From Letharia columbiana (lineage: Eukaryota > Ascomycota > Lecanoromycetes > Lecanorales > Parmeliaceae): a stretch of DNA of 64,000 nt. The notes under the pieces were generated by a model, which saw only the letters and a list, made by a program, of their open reading frames with translations, made no database searches and was not told the DNA's origin. Positions 1-14,102 of the stretch are shown in pieces; the first letter of the stretch is position 1, and each line of letters starts with the position of its first letter. A program made the translations under genes and the position numbers. The stretch covers positions 62,001-126,000 of the forward strand of contig NW_023501069.1 of NCBI RefSeq assembly GCF_014066305.1. Direction: 5' to 3'.

Positions 1-324
1 CGATTTTATTTATTAATATAATATTATTTATAGTCTCGCTAGATCGCGGATAAATTAAAGTTAATAATAAGACTAATATTCTTTATAGAGCTAATATTAT
101 TTTTCTTTAAGTGGATTTAAATTAAATAAAGATAGAAGTCTTCGACGACGATCTATTTATATTATATATTATTTAATAGAGAGAGAGTATAATATTAAGT
201 CTAAAGGATATAAATAAGATTATTAGATAATCTAAATAAAGAATAATAAGTGTTAATTAAGAAATATACGCAAAGTGCGAGTAGAGAATTAAATTATTTA
301 TGGGAAAAAAAAGGAAAAATATAT

Positions 325-606
325 CTAGCGCGAAAAGTTTTAGTAGCTAAAAAAAGAATATTATATTAAAAAAAGTCGCGATATTTTAAAACTATCGTTA
401 GCGCGGTAATCTTCTTATTCTATAGCTTAAAGCACTTTAATTTATTAAAGAAATTGCTAAAAAAAATACACCTAGCGCGAAAAGTTTTAATATATAAAAA
501 AAGAAATATTATATTAAAAAAAGTTATAATATTTTAATATTATCGTTAGCGCGATAAGCTATTTATATTACGCTTAAAGTATTTCTACTTAATAAAGAAG
601 AAATTA
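325..606. repeat. Two-copy tandem repeat of about 147 bp inside the AT-rich block
   Basis: Two diverged direct copies start at CTAGCGCGAAAAGTTTTA (about 325 and 472). Each contains an AAAAAAAGAA-type run, an ATTATATTAAAAAAAGT block and a TATCGTTAGCGCG end. The copies differ mostly by C/T and G/A changes, as expected for RIP. Function unknown; probably internal repeats of a transposon or subtelomere-like repeat. Confidence 0.6.
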
Positions 607-3600
607 TCTATATATCTTAATTTATAATTATTTTATAGATTTAGAGAATTATCGAGCTTATATTATAATAGAATTATTATAAAGAGACTTCGTAAGTAGT
701 ATTCTCTCTTTTAGGCCGCTACTTTATTTAATATTTAATCTTATTCGATATTATTATAAAGTAAGTCTCTCGCTATATAGATATTATAATAGAAAGAAAG
801 AATATTACTATTTATTATATATAAGTCTTCGAAGAATATAGAATTTAATATATTTAGAAGAAGGTATCGTAGATAGAAGAGCTTCTTAATATTTAAATTA
901 ATATAGTATATTCTTATAATAATACCTCTACGCCTCTAACGTAAACTTTATTTAAATATATTTCGCTTATTTTTTTTCTAGATATATTATATTAATAGAT
1001 CGATATAGAAAAGATCTTCTACTTATCTTCGCTGCTTACATTATTTATTTAATTAAAAAAAAACTATTAACTTAGTCTAGCGTTTATATTCTATATTAAT
1101 CATATAAGATAGATTATTATTATTATTAAATATTATATTATATTAATTTAGAAGGTAAATAGATAATTATTCGATAGAAAGATTATATTTATATAATTTA
1201 AAGTTAAAAATTCTTTAATAGACTTTCGTAGAGCTTATTTACTATATATCTCGATACTCTTAAATCTTATTTATCTAATCTAGACCTATACTATCTTAAT
1301 CTATATCGCTTTTATACTCTATTTAAAGACTAGCCTAATCGCTACTCTTATAAATATATTTAAAAATATATTTATAAACTTTAATATTAACGTAAATCTC
1401 TATATTAATATAAGCGTTATATTTAGTTAATAAATAGAAACTATAGAGTACTATCTAGTAATTCTATTTAAATTTATTATCTAATATCTTAATAGACCTA
1501 TATTAATAATATATAGAGTATTTAAAATCTAATTTAAAAACGATATAATCGCTAAAGTTCTTCGGAAATCGCTTAATATATATATTTTTATCTAAGTTTT
1601 AATAAGATAAAATAATATCTATTCTACTAATAGTATATTGGCTATAATTTTTATAAAGTATATATCTAGTAATAATTATATAGAGATTGAGAAATAGACT
1701 TTAATTAGAAATCTTAATATTAATAGCGGCGTTTATCTTAGTAGCGCTAAAGAATCGATTTTTAGAATATAATATAATGAGGATGTGGGTATACGGTAGG
1801 TCTCGTTTTTGAAATTCTATAATATAGATATAGGCGAGAACTCGACCTATTATCTATAAAGTCAGTTAGAGTTAGAGTTAATCGACATTTTAATCGATTA
1901 TACTTCGCCTTTATAGGGGTAAAGAAATTTTTTAGACGGTATCGTAGGGCTAATCGATAGGAATTATGGTGTATAGAGGGCTAAACTATATTAGAAGTAC
2001 TTTTAGAGATTATTATCTATACTAATCGCTTAACTAATATATCGCTTAAGAGGCTATCTTACTAGATGAGAAGAAGGAGAGCTATTATACTATAATAGAG
2101 GGTAAGAAGAATAAGAGTATATCTAATATTTTCCCCTTTAGAATATTATTTATAAAGACTTTTAACTTTAGTCTAAATACTTTAGCAATTAGATTAAGCT
2201 AATTAGTAGCTTATTTATCGAATAAAAGATTTTTAATAATCTCGATTTATTTTAGATTATAGGTGAAAGTCGTAAAGAGGTTTAGTCGACTAAACTTGGT
2301 AAATAAGATAATAATATTCTAATAGAGTTATTTTATAAACCGTAGGTCTTCTTAATAGAAGGAAGAGAGAATAATATATTATTTATTAGTCTGATCGTCT
2401 ATAATAGCTCTATTAATATAAATATCGACGATTACTTAATAGATATTAGTCTAAATAATCTTCTAATTTATCTTTAGTTAATAAAGTTTATTACTTTTAA
2501 TAGCTATATAGATATTATAGATAAAATATTATAATAATCTATCGCAATAAAAAAGACGATTAAATTTATTAAGATAAATCTATATTATATATCTATAAGA
2601 AGTTAGCGATTAATAGAATAGAAGAAATAAATAATATAGACCTATAATATAAGATAAGCGTTACTCGTATAGAGTTATCTTAATTAATAGTTTATATAGA
2701 GCTATCTTAGCCGATAGTTCTACTAATTTATAAAGCGATTTTATTATTACTACGTCGATAGATAAGGAGACTTTTATTTAGTATAACGTCTATATTAAAT
2801 ATATTATTATACTATAATTATTTATCGAATAAGAAGATAATGAAATAGCGTAAGAGTATATAGGCTGAATATCAATATAAAATACTAAATCTCTTATTAT
2901 TTTAAGTCTTTATTAAGATATTCTTAGCCTTAGATAAACTTAATAGATTATCTATATTACTCTTTTAAGCGATAGTAATTTTATTTAAAATAGAACGATT
3001 ATAAATACGCGAATTATAATATTATAAGTTCTTATAAAGTAGCTTATAGCTTTATATATCTAAATTAGTCTTTAGCTTTTCGAATATCGATTTAAGAATA
3101 ATAATATATAAATTAATACTTTTAAGAATTTTAGCTATTTTATAATAAAGCGTCTAATTAATATATTTATAATAGTTATATCTAGTAAAGTTAATATAGA
3201 AAACGCGATTAGAAGAAAATTATATCATATTATAAACTAATCTTAAATACTATTTATAATATAGATTTAGTTAAAGATCGATTTTTTATTCTCTAAAGAT
3301 ATTAGGGTAGATATATAAGTAGTAATTACTCTCTAGATTTTACATATATAGAGAACGATTAAATAATTAATAATAATCTACTATAAGACTATAGAGATTA
3401 TATTATTATACTAAATACTATAATAACGAAATTCTTTATAATTATTAATAAAATTTAAGGTCTCTAATATTAAAGAATAGAGGATTTAATTAATAATATA
3501 CTCGCTGAGATTAATTAAATTATTTATACTCGTTTCGACGCCCTTATAGTTCTATTCTATATCGTTTACTTCTTAATCGATGTCTATTTTAGATATATCA

Positions 3601-6499
3601 ACTTTAGTCTTTCCGCTGTCGCAGCACTATTCGGCTATCTTATCTTTCTATAATGTCGCACCGTAGCTATCACAAATCTGGTCTATAGAATCTAAATTAT
3701 ATCGTATAGGCTCTATAGTATATGAGTGACGCGTGGTGTAGTTGGTAAGCCTTGCTGAAGGCTAAGTAGGATTTAAATAAGAGTTAAAAGATAGGTTAGA
3801 AGGACGTAGGCTATCGAAATCGTTATTAAAGAAATCTACTAGTAAATCTCGCAATAGAGGATCTTCGATAGCGTCTTCCTCTTATTTAAAAGCTTCTTCT
3901 TAACGATATTCAGGATCTAACACGCATTAAGAGACTTTAAAATAGAGTGATAAAGAACGAGTAGAGGAGGAAGACGCGTTTTAGAAGATAGTATTGCTGG
4001 GTTAAAAGATACTATCGCTAGCTTAAAAGGAATTTATAAAAAAGAATATATCCGTTCGAGCTCTTTTAAAGGGTTTTTTAGCGCGTTTATAGCCAGTAAT
4101 AGATAGCTATTAAGCTCGCTTACGGCCTCGATTACTAGTAATAGCGAATTTATCGAAAGACGATCTAAAGGCGTTAGTAGAGGCTCTAAGAGGTGGAAAA
4201 AAGGGGTATATATATCTTAGATATTTAGTAATCTTTAGATGAGGAGTATCGAGAGTAAATATATTTATCTTAATAGAATTAATAGAATTAATAAGAAGGT
4301 AGAAGAATAATGATTACATAAATAGATAAAAGGATTATTTAATCTCGAACGCGATTTATATAACTATATCTAAATACTACTTCGCTTCATTAATAGTAAA
4401 TTAAACTTTATAATTTTTATAGCGTTAGAAAGCGTAAAGCGAGCTTTATAATTTAAGGAATTATAAAGTAACTATATATATCGTAAGCTGAGTACTTTAA
4501 AGTGTAAAATTTCTATATATAAATTTTTAATAAGGAAGGCGCGGAAGTATTATCGGATTAACTTAGTCGGTCTAATTAAAGAGCGTAGCGAACTCGAATT
4601 AATAATTGGCTACACATATAAATTCAAGATTTTCAAGCTTAGCTCTATCTTATTCTATTATATATACTAATTACTATTATTATACGCTATTATAATTATT
4701 ATTACTTTAATAATCGTAATAATTCTATTATTACAATTATAAATATCGCGCTAATAAATATAAAAGCCTTACTTTTAATTTAACTTTTATTCTTTTTAGT
4801 AATAATATTAATATCGACGCTATTATAAATAAATATCTAATTCTTCTTTATATCTACTATCTTATCTTTATTTATTTCTATTATAATATCGCGATAGCGA
4901 GCTATATATTATTATAATAGTATAATATATATATTAATTAAGATAATAATTAAGTAAGATTATAATTATTTAGATTAACTTTATATATAATAAGTATCTT
5001 AAAGAATACTTTACGATACTTTATAAATAGTATAAGAAGTATATTAATATATTAATAGTAATATTAACTCTTCGCTTTTATAGTTTTATAGACTACTAAG
5101 TACTTATAGCTATTATTATTTCTATACTCTTCGCTATAGCTAATAGATATTTATATTTATTTAAAGATATATTTAGTTAAGAGGGCTTAATAGCTTCTCT
5201 TATTATTATTTCTATTATTATTTATAAATAAAAGAGATATTAGATAACTAAGAGATTATACTAATATATATTAAGCTTCTTTTACTTTTATTATATATAT
5301 ACTCTTATATATAGTTCTTATATAATTTATATCGCGTTTTTTATTAATTTATATTAGCGTAAATATAGGCGATACTTCTATAAAGATTATATATATATTA
5401 TAAACTCGACGCCCTTCTATTACTAGACTACTATCTTTACTACGACTTATTTTAGCGAGAATATTTATATTATTCTTCGAGTATAAAGCGATATAAATAT
5501 TAATTAATAAATATTAAATTATATAACTAATATATATAATAGCTTATTATATTAAGAAATTTCAGCGTAATATCGCTATCTTCGTCGCTTTTTCTACTAT
5601 TTCTTTCGTTATCTTTTATACTAAATCTTCTTATTATCTAATAAACTTTCTAGATAAAAAATTATTTCTTAATATAAGAGAATAAATAAATTAATATTAG
5701 ATAGTAATAATTATGTATATAGCTTTAATAGCTATTTTATTTATTATATATAGTACTTTAGCGTTTTAGAATTAATTTATAAGCTTTTTAATTATATTCG
5801 CTAGACTTTTTAATTATAATTTTATTCGCTTATTTAGATTCTCTATTATTACTATTTTTTAATCTTTCTTACTTTTTAATTTCTCTTAATAATTATATTT
5901 TTAGCTTTATCTTAAATACTAATTTATATAATTTCTTTACTTATTTAAAGTTCTTAATTACGCCTTTAATATTTTTAAAATACTTTATTAATTTCTATAA
6001 AGCTTTATAAAATAGAGAGTCTTTTTAATTAATAAGATATTTAATCTCGCTCTTATAAACTCTTTTATCTAGTATCTTATTAATCTTTTATTCTTCTTCT
6101 TTATTAATTAAGACTATTTATAATTTTAGATTATTATTATATAAATATTATAACTTTAATAGTAATATATAAAATATAAAATAATTTTTTTTATATCTAG
6201 TTAGAAGGTCTAGCTTATAAATCTATATATTTATTTTCTCTAGTACTTTAAAAGATTTAAATTATTTATAATCTAATTTCTTCTTTAATTATAAAATATA
6301 TATATTTAAACTTTATAATAGTATTTTATTCTCTTTTTTAAAGATTATAGTCTTATAATTACTATTATAATACTCTATTTATTATTTTAACACTCGCTTT
6401 TATAATTCTTTTAGATATAATCTTATCTTTTATAATTAATCTACTCGCTCTATAATAAGTAATACTTTTTCTCTTAGAAGTATTTTTTAAATCTATTAT

Positions 6500-8900
6500 A
6501 TATTCTATTAATAGCTCTTATAAGATCTTATTAATATTTATATATATACTATTATTATATATAAATATTATTATTAATAAGATTTTAGATTAATTATTTT
6601 ATTTATAATTATAATATATTTATAAATAATATTTTAATATCTAATTTTACCTCTTAATCTAATTATTAATTTAAAAATAAAATATAATATTAAGTTTATA
6701 TTTTATATCTAAATATTAATATAATATTATTTAAAACTTATTTATAAATAGAGAGTCTCGATTTAAAATTAAGTTATATATTATATCGCGTAATAATATA
6801 AATTCTTATTATAAAATATTAGTAAGGCTATTAGCCTTTAAATTCTTTATAATTACTATATATATTATATACTTAACTAATTTATCTATTAAGATTAAAA
6901 TAATATTATAAATTTTATTAATATATAAATTTCTTATAAATAATAGATTTATAATAAAATTTAGTATTATAATATAAAATAAATTTATATTATCTAAGGG
7001 AATTAACGCTAGCTCGCTATACGATTTATAATAATAAATTTATATTCTTTAATAATCGAGATAAGTATAAATATATTCTATTATATTACTTATTATATTT
7101 ATCTAATAATATTTAAATCTAATATTTTTCTTAATATACTTATAGATAAAATACTTAGTATTAGAGTTATTATAATTTATATAAAAAATCTCTTTCTTTA
7201 TAATAAAATTATTAGAAATATAGATTGCGAGGTTATAACGTAGTAGTTTATTTTTATTAACTTTTTATTTCGAAAGCTTATTTTATTTAGTAGCGTATTT
7301 TTAATATTACTTCTTATTTATAATAAAAGCGTTCTTATATTATAATTTAAGTAATTATATTATTATTAATTTTTATAACTTTAAATAAAATCTCTTTAAC
7401 TTTAAAATTGAGTGAATTAGAGATTGAGATAATATTATAATATCTAAAATATATATTTATCTATTAAGTACTTTTTTATTTAAATTAATAATTTAGATAT
7501 CTATAATAGTAATATTATTTAATTACTTTATTAACGCTATAAATTTAATTATAATAAATATATTATTATATTTTTATAGATTAGATTAATATTTCTAATT
7601 ACGAAGCTTATTTTATAAGATAGAGAAAAAATTATTATTCTTATTCTTATTATTATTCGATTTAATATTATTAAATCTTCTTAATAATATATTTATAGAA
7701 ATATTTTTTTTTATAATATTTAATTATAAAGTTAAATATAGCTAATTTCTTAATCTAGTAAATCTACTTTATATTAAACTTTTTTATTATTATAAAATAA
7801 TATAAATTATTATAATTTAAGATTATATAAATAGAATACTTATTATCTTATAAGTAATATTTTTAATTTTTAAAGTCTAATATAATTATATAGAGTTTTC
7901 TATTATATATATCTTAATAAGACTTAATATCTTTAAATTTATAGCTAGAAAAAGTAATAAGATATTATTATCTATTTTCGCTTAGTTAACTAAATATATT
8001 ATCTATATCTATATTAAAAATATTAATCTTTATAATAAGTAATATTTTTTAATTATAATATTCTAATATAAATATAATAATAAATACTCGCTTAAATATC
8101 TTAAAAGTCTTATATATTTTCTTATTAAATACGAAGAGTAATTTAATTTTATCTTTCTTTACTTTTTAAGTTAGATTCGTTAAAGGCGTAGTTATCTATA
8201 AAAAGCCTTATATAAATTATTAATAGAAGTTTATAAATTTTAGAAAGATTAAGATATTTTTAATAGATTCTAATTTTAGTTATTTAGTAATAGCCTTAAT
8301 ACGCGATAACTTTATTTAAATATCGGGCTAATTTATTAAAAATCTTAGAAAAATAATTTTATTATAATTAAAAGTATATTTTAATAATTTTATATAGAGT
8401 TAATACTTTAATAATACGCGTAATACTTTATATATATATTTTTAATATAACTCTTTTATTTTAAAATAGATTAATATATTATTTAAGTATATTATATAAA
8501 AAATATCGATATATAATTTAAGTATTTTACTTATATAAGTATAAAAGATTATAAGAATATTTATAAGATTAAAAGATATTATTTAATATTTAAACTAATC
8601 GTAGCGAGTTTAAAAGATAATTTTTTACTTATCTTTCTTTCGTACTCGTATTTTATAATATATATTATAAATATTAATCTTAGTAAAATACTTTATATAT
8701 ATAAATCTCTCTAAGATCTTCGAGAGTAGTAATAATAGATAATTATTTTTAATAATTATCTCGTTAAATTTTTAATAGTTAATATATAATTATAGCGAGC
8801 TATCTAATTTTTTAATAAATAATATTAATAAGCTAATCTAACTAATTAAGAGTTAAATTTATTTTCTCTTAAATATAATATCTAGATAGATTTTAATCGC
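6500..8900 (-). mobile_element. RIP-decayed Ty3/gypsy retrotransposon pol (RT to integrase)
   Basis: Reading the minus strand through stops gives a recognisable order of pol domains. At about 8.87-8.35 kb there is reverse transcriptase, with remnants resembling ISSPILFIKKLDGSL, IIIKNRYPLPLISEIL and KYFTKIDI, then the FxTRYxHFEY and LTNAPATFQ regions and a decayed Y-(V/I)-DD box. At about 7.1-6.6 kb an integrase core follows, with remnants of ILVIVDRLTKY and SDRGSLFTSKF. Tyr, Leu, Ile and stop codons replace expected Cys, His, Gln, Trp and Ala residues, consistent with C-to-T and G-to-A mutation. The order RT then integrase fits Ty3/gypsy. LTRs were not delimited. The element cannot be active. 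Confidence 0.7.
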
Positions 8901-11900
8901 TATAAATTTATTATATAATATACTATAAATTAAATTATTTCTAGATAGCTTTTTAGATAGTAAATTAATAGAGTACTTAATTTAATTATATATATTAAGA
9001 CTATTAGATAATTCTTTTAAAAAGACTTTTAATAAATTCTTAAATTATTTAGATATATTAGAGTTATCTAGCTATATAATATTATATTATATAGCTTTAT
9101 TATAATTATTCTTATTATTTTTAAATAGAATCTAATATAAGAGTATAATAAACGCTTATTTTAGATTATATATAATTACTATATTAATTAATAACGTAAA
9201 TTACTCTATATTTATTATTATAATATCTATTTACTTTTTATTATTTATAGAAAAATCGCGATAAATTTAAAACTATTTACGTTAATAAATATTTAAATTA
9301 ATATTATAGATTTAAGAGAAATTAAGAATAAGATTATATTCTTATATATCTATAGTATACGCCTTTAAGACTTACTTTTACTTTTTTTCTTAATTATTCG
9401 CGAAACTAAAGATTAGATTATACTTTCTATATAAGAATATTTAATAATTATCGATAATATATATTATTATTAACGCGTATTTAAATTTAGAAATCTATAT
9501 CTCTTTAATAAAAGATTATAATATAAAGATTTTTTTATTATCGATATTTATTAGAGTAATTATTTTATACTTTTTATTTAATATAGTAATTTCGTCTCTT
9601 AATAATAGAGAGCGAGATTATTACTTAATTAATAATATATTTAATACTATAGTAATAAGTATTAAACTTTATCTTTTTTCTTATTTAATTTATAATTATA
9701 TACTTTATTATTTATAACGTAATTTAAATATTTAAGTAAATTTTTATAATACTCTAGCTATTTATAATTATAATATTATATTTTAATAAGAGATATCTTA
9801 GACTTAATATAAGAGTTATTATCTTTAAATTTAGTTTATTTAGACTTTTAATCTTATAACGTTAATAAGAATAAACTCTTCTTTTAATCTTATTAACTCT
9901 TTATATATTATTTCTTAAACTTAATATATTATTAATTATTACTTTTTTAATCATTTATCTTATTATTAAAGTAAATCTTATTTAGAGTAAAGAGCTCTTT
10001 TATTTTTTATAGTCTTTATTTTATATTTTAATATTATTATAGTAATATAGTATAGATAATAAATTAAATAATCTCCTTTATAACTTTTAGAGAGATTTTC
10101 TCTATTACTCTATTTTATAGATCTTTTATATATTCTAGATTAATTATATAGTAATCTTATTATAATTAAAGTATAATAAGATAATTATTAAAACTAATTA
10201 TCGATTATATATCTCTTATAATTACTTTAATTAATTAGCGTTTTATATTATAAGATTTAATAACTAAGTTATAAACTTAATTTAAGTATTAATTTTTATA
10301 TTTCTTTTAGATAGATTCTTCGATATCGTATAATATCGTATCTCTAATATTTCTTTAGATCTATTTCTTAATATTTATTAAGAGAGTAGAAGCTTAGCGA
10401 GTCTTTTCTTTATTTATATAAAAATCGATATAAGATACTAAGACGATAAAATTAGTCTTAAAGAGATATAATTATTAAGCTATAGTTATTAAGATATTAT
10501 ATATTAGATATTTTAATAATACTTATTTTCTTATAACTCGAATTATAATAGTAATTATCGCTATATATATTCTATATTTTAATTAATTTAAATTTTTTAA
10601 TAATTAGTTACTTCTTAATATTAAGCTTTAGAAGTCGATAGCGTTAAATTTAAATTAAGCTTATAAGATAAGAGTCTTTATCTATAAATAAAGAATTATT
10701 AGATATAACGCTTTAGTAACTATTATTTCAGTTAATAGTATTATTAGAATTTCTATCGATATTAGAATTAGTATTATAATTACTTAATTATATAATAGAC
10801 GTATTTTAATAAAAGTTATTTATTAGATTAAAAATATCGCTAATTAATTATAATAAAATGTTTTTACTTCGTAAGTTAATAGAATTAACTCGCGAGTTAC
10901 TTATTATAACTAAATTAAATAACTTTATATAAATAAAGTTATTAGAATTATAAGATAGTAAGATCTCTTTTAATAAAACTATATAGTAATTATATAATTA
11001 CGAGATCTAGATATATAATTAATAAAATAAATAGATTAGTTATTAGATAAATTAATAACTAAAAAAAGAAGAAAAGGAAAGGAAATTTATAAGTATTTAA
11101 GATTTCGCTAAATATATTAGATATTTACTTTAGCTACGTAGCTTATAATCTAGTAAGTAACGTAAGCGAGTCTATTAATTCACTTCGAGTACTTTTATTC
11201 TTATAATATATTAATATTTAAATAATTAGAAGATATTTATATTTAATAGCTAATATAAATATAAAGAATATAAAAATAAATAAAATAAAATGATATTATT
11301 ATTCTCTATATATTTAAGTATTTCTCTAATAAGATAACTATTATAGTTATTAAATAGTAATAATCTATATATCTTTATATACTTTCTCTTTATAAAATAA
11401 TTAAAAAATTTAATTTAGATTCTATATAGATTATCGTTTACGTATTTAATATTACTAATACTCTATAGAGTATTAAAATTAAGACTCTTATCGAAATTAA
11501 TTATTAAGATATTATTTTCTAATTAAAATTAGTATTAAAGAAAGCGTATAATTTAAATTATTAATATACTCGATTAATATAATATACTCTTTATTATTTA
11601 TATTCGTTTAATAAAATAAAAGTTTTATTTCTTCTATAATAATTTATTAACTTTTATCTATTTTAATTTAAAATTTAGTCTTATTAAAGTTATAGATATT
11701 CTCTATTTATACTTTAAACTCTTAATAAATATTTTAAAAATATTAAAATTAGTTCTAGATAGCTTCTAATTTATATATATTCTTTTATTAAGCTATAAGA
11801 GACTTTTATTTATATATTTTATATTAAGAATTACGCTTTAAAAATCGCGTAGACTAATAATTACTTACGTATTTAATAGAGCTAAAGCGCTTATAAAGTA

Positions 11901-12233
11901 TAGAGTTTATAATTCTTTTAAGTATCGAATAACGATAAGATATTTCTAATTTATTAAGCCGTTATATATATTAATAAAGAGTCTATTTTTTATAATCTAT
12001 AAGCGCGTAAGAGTAGTTATCTTTAGAGGGGATTCTATTATAGCGATTTAGAAGTTAATCGTAAGACATATTAAATTCAGTAGTTAATCGAGTAACTTTG
12101 AACTTTATTTCGAGGGTAATAGTAACTAAAGCCTTCTGGATATATTTCTAAATAACGGTATATAAGTCAGGTATAGTTATGGTTGTAATAGATAGGTAAG
12201 GGATAAATGGTTTAAATTATTGAAAAAATTGGT

Positions 12234-12262
12234 GTTGGGGTGGCCTTAGCGTTGGGGTGGCC
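12234..12262. repeat. Direct repeat GTTGGGGTGGCC x2 at the AT-block edge
   Basis: The 12-mer GTTGGGGTGGCC occurs at 12234-12245 and again at 12251-12262, 17 bp apart, exactly at the junction between the AT-rich block and the gene island. GC-rich subterminal repeats of this kind often mark DNA-transposon ends. No matching inverted copy was found in this window. Confidence 0.5.
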
Positions 12263-12659
12263 CATACTAAGTGTACAGAGTAGCGTGTTCCCATACGATT
12301 AGGGTCGTTCGGTATCCAAGGAGCCGAGCTGCCGACGAGCTAAGGATGCTTGTCATCTTCCGCTGAATAATAGCTCAGTCATCATATAATCAATCGATAT
12401 TCAGCTCATACATCCCAAGGTCAAGAACTACAAGTGTTCACACATCTCTCGAGGCTGTGTTGAACAGGCGAGGCAGAATCTGGGGCAAGATTCGGCGGGT
12501 CTCCTGCAGAATTGACGTTGTAAGACCTCCCTTACAGTGTAAGCCTAGCACTCTAAACAGCAGTTCCACACTCTCAGACCGGAGCGAACATATTTGAGGA
12601 CTCCACGATTACATCAGCTCGAGATCTGACCAGATTGTTTAGTCATTCAACCTCCAAGG
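12263..12659. other. Upstream region of the kapC-like gene
   Basis: About 400 bp of normal composition between the AT block and the bZIP gene start. It presumably holds the promoter and 5' leader. I see no specific motif, ORF or RNA gene. Confidence 0.5.
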
Positions 12660-13672
12660 ATGCAGCCAACACTTGCACCAGCACCGCACCCCATGCGATT
12701 ATCAGGGCAGGTAAGCGATAACACCACTTCATTCGTAAAGCGCAGTGACTGACTTCAGGTGGCAGGACAATGTCTCGGACCAGAGTGAGTAATTAGGCGA
12801 TAGATTTTGGGTTCATTGTTCCACTGTGGAATTGCTAACACATCGATGTGATCAGCTCTCCGAGAGCAGCTGCTCGCCCAGGTGCAAAACCATCATCTTC
12901 CTCATCATAGACCAGAGCATCAGCTGTCAAATACTGCGAGTCCCCACCACCACAATATTGATCCTGCGATTGCGGGAACTGGCGTCATGAACCAAGGTGC
13001 TGGTGACAGCGGAGGCGATGACGGCGCCAGCGATGGTAGGAAAAGTGGCAAGCGTGAATTATCGACGTCAAAACGTGCGGCGCAAAATAGAGCAGCTCAG
13101 GTAGGTGGGCTTTCCATAATCGTTGTCAGTTCATGAGACTTATGAGACTTACTTTGCTCCTGGGTTCAAAGAGACTTTCTGCGCGAAAGTTTTTTGGGTG
13201 ACAAAGACAGCTTACTAAAAGATTACTACAGCGCGCGTTCAGACAACGAAAAGAAGGGCACATCAAAACCCTGGAGACGCAAGTGAGGGAATTCAACAGC
13301 CTCAGTGAAAATTTTAAAGCTCTACAATCAGAGAACTATCAGCTGCGTGACTACATCATCAGCCTCCAATCTCGCCTCCTCGAGTCCCAAGGCGAATATC
13401 CACAACCACCGTCGAACATCGACATCCCTCATCCTCGGACTTCGGGTCCCCCTACTCAGCAGATTCCAGCACCCACAGCTCCAATGGGATCATCGGCCGC
13501 AAGTCAGCTTCAAGCTTCTGCTGCTCAAGCTGTCGCAGACATGAGTGGAGGCAGAAACCAACAGGACGAATCTCCTTATAACAGAGGAAACAACCCGAAC
13601 AAAAGGACTCGAGTTGGCGAGGATACAGAGATGCGCTCTGCGCCTCAGCCTCCGCATGCTGATAACAGGTGA
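12660..13672 (+). CDS. kapC: KapC-like bZIP transcription factor (Yap/AP-1 class)
   Basis: Predicted exons 12660-12710, 12766-12784, 12856-13100 and 13232-13672 give 251 aa; all junctions are GT-AG and phases agree. The N-terminus (MQPTLAPAPHPM) resembles Aspergillus KapC. After a disordered His/Gly-rich stretch comes the basic region at about residues 88-113 (SKRAAQNRAAQRAFRQRKEG). It has the N-x-x-A-Q-x-x-F-R signature of fungal Yap-type bZIPs that bind TTAC half sites. A leucine-zipper coiled coil follows to about residue 150 (LENF.. heptads ending LQSRLLESQGE). The C-terminus is Pro/Gln/Asn-rich and probably disordered. The 19-nt second exon uses the acceptor in GGTGGCAG, not the nearer CAG 7 nt upstream, because only that keeps frame. 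Expected to be nuclear. KapC assignment rests on remembered N-terminal and bZIP similarity. Confidence 0.88.
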
Positions 13673-14102
13673 TCTGCTGTCCGAGACCTTGCGAAGAATC
13701 CCGCGGTAATCACATATGGCCCCTGCACGTATGCCTGATACCCAATCAGCGTTATGTTACAGTTTAATGATGACGCTTCGGAAGATTGCATTGGCGGATT
13801 GGTGAAGCTTCTTGGCTGGAACGTCTTGCAATGAGGTTCTCGACGTTATGGGAGCGTGCCAATCGGCGCCCATACTGGCCATGTGCTCCCTTGCCCCGAT
13901 AGCAGCTAGCTAGCAGAATCTAGTGACTATCTGCCACTTGTCGGTATAGATCAAACGAGCTATCATCCTTTTAACCGCGCTATCATCGATTGAAGCGGCC
14001 CCACCAGATAGGCTGCAAATTATTCCTATTTCGCATTGACTGGTTAAAAAGTAGTGCTGTTACCAAGATTGTGTTCCTGCAATATGAAAGTCAGTAATCA
14101 CG
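13673..14102. other. Convergent 3' intergenic region kapC/arp5
   Basis: About 430 bp between two converging stop codons. It should contain both 3' UTRs and polyadenylation signals. No ORF, RNA gene or repeat recognised. Confidence 0.5.

Larger units (their letters stand above)
1..12230. repeat. AT-rich RIP-saturated repeat block 1
   Basis: This is very AT-rich sequence in which CA and TG dinucleotides are almost absent while TA, AA and CG remain, the signature of heavy repeat-induced point mutation (C to T in CpA context). No open reading frame of useful length survives on either strand. A decayed Ty3/gypsy pol can be read through its stop codons on the minus strand at about 6.5-8.9 kb. Sub-stretches near 1.74-1.98 kb and 3.54-4.6 kb are less mutated and may be different repeats or repeat ends. 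The right limit is sharp: balanced composition starts near 12.23 kb. I could not assign the rest to families. Confidence 0.9.

Noticed and set aside
325..606. Possible CRISPR-like array
   Set aside because: Only two diverged copies of a 147-bp unit in eukaryotic RIP DNA; no short repeat/spacer structure.
3727..3800. tRNA-like stretch with a TGGTGTAGTTGG A-box look-alike
   Set aside because: The presumed B box is degenerate (GGATTTAAATA), the arms do not form a cloverleaf, and it lies in RIP-decayed DNA; at most a dead tRNA-derived SINE.
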